A program made the position numbers and the translations under genes. Below the pieces are notes generated by a model, which was given only the letters and a program-made list of their open reading frames with translations, did not search any database and had not been told where the DNA came from. Of a stretch of DNA of 22,208 nt, positions 22,199-22,208 are shown piece after piece. This DNA comes from Streptosporangiaceae bacterium (GTDB lineage: Bacteria > Actinomycetota > Actinomycetes > Streptosporangiales > Streptosporangiaceae), in assembly GCA_030040475.1 (NCBI GenBank), contig JASHTQ010000028.1, forward strand, positions 1 through 22,208. The letters are read 5' to 3'. Position 1 is the first letter of the stretch. Every line of letters starts with the position of its first letter.

Positions 22199-22208
22199 TG
22201 AAAAACTG

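Overview
The window is high-GC DNA with strongly G/C-ending codons, GTG starts, an F420-type (LLM class) oxidoreductase, a Tat-exported lipoprotein and FCD-type GntR control. This points to an actinomycete chromosome (inference; no rRNA or housekeeping gene is present to fix the genus). No tRNA, rRNA, transposase, integrase or CRISPR array was seen. Nearly all of it is a catabolic and transport island for an unidentified, probably aromatic or other organic-acid-type, substrate.

Layout. (1) 169-1095 (+): a two-domain VOC (extradiol dioxygenase/glyoxalase fold) protein. (2) 1209-7256 (-): a six-gene operon read from 7256 downwards: ABC ATPase, Tat lipoprotein binding protein and fused double permease (iron/spermidine-type import family), then an SDR dehydrogenase and the two subunits of a split TPP-dependent 2-oxoacid decarboxylase. 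(3) 7728-10531 (+): carboxymuconolactone-decarboxylase-like protein, F420-type LLM oxidoreductase and a DHA2-type MFS transporter. (4) 10532-11377 (-) and 11725-12405 (+): an HpcH/HpaI aldolase divergent from a GntR/FCD regulator. (5) 12402-17196 (-): a six-gene operon read from 17196 downwards: a conserved SDGLP-motif protein, an amidohydrolase, a 2-oxopentenoate-hydratase-like protein, a UGSC-family protein with Cys in place of selenocysteine, a small NifU-like CxxC protein and an aldo/keto reductase. (6) 17551-21802 (+): a second HpcH/HpaI aldolase, a second amidohydrolase, a beta-hydroxyacid dehydrogenase preceded by a 9-codon leader ORF, and an aldehyde dehydrogenase. (7) 21803-22208: no convincing complete gene, but repeats, a hairpin, a coding-like minus-strand tail and an 18-bp palindrome.

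Working model (inference): the ABC and MFS transporters move the substrate or products. The VOC, CMD, LLM and amidohydrolase proteins act on ring or ring-cleavage intermediates. The hydratase feeds 4-hydroxy-2-oxo acids to the HpcH/HpaI aldolases, giving pyruvate plus an aldehyde. The TPP decarboxylase also makes an aldehyde, and the ALDH, SDR, AKR and HIBDH-type enzymes handle aldehyde and hydroxy-acid products. The UGSC / SDGLP / NifU-like trio matches no textbook pathway and is the best candidate for an undescribed enzyme system.

Regulation: a dyad ATTGTA-N9-TACAAT occurs at the promoter regions of both aldolases (11434-11454, 17439-17459), and a weaker match lies over the ABC operon promoter (7522-7542). 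The strong copy beside the GntR gene suggests that this regulator controls the whole island. The UGSC operon promoter carries a different, perfect 9-bp inverted repeat over its -10 box.
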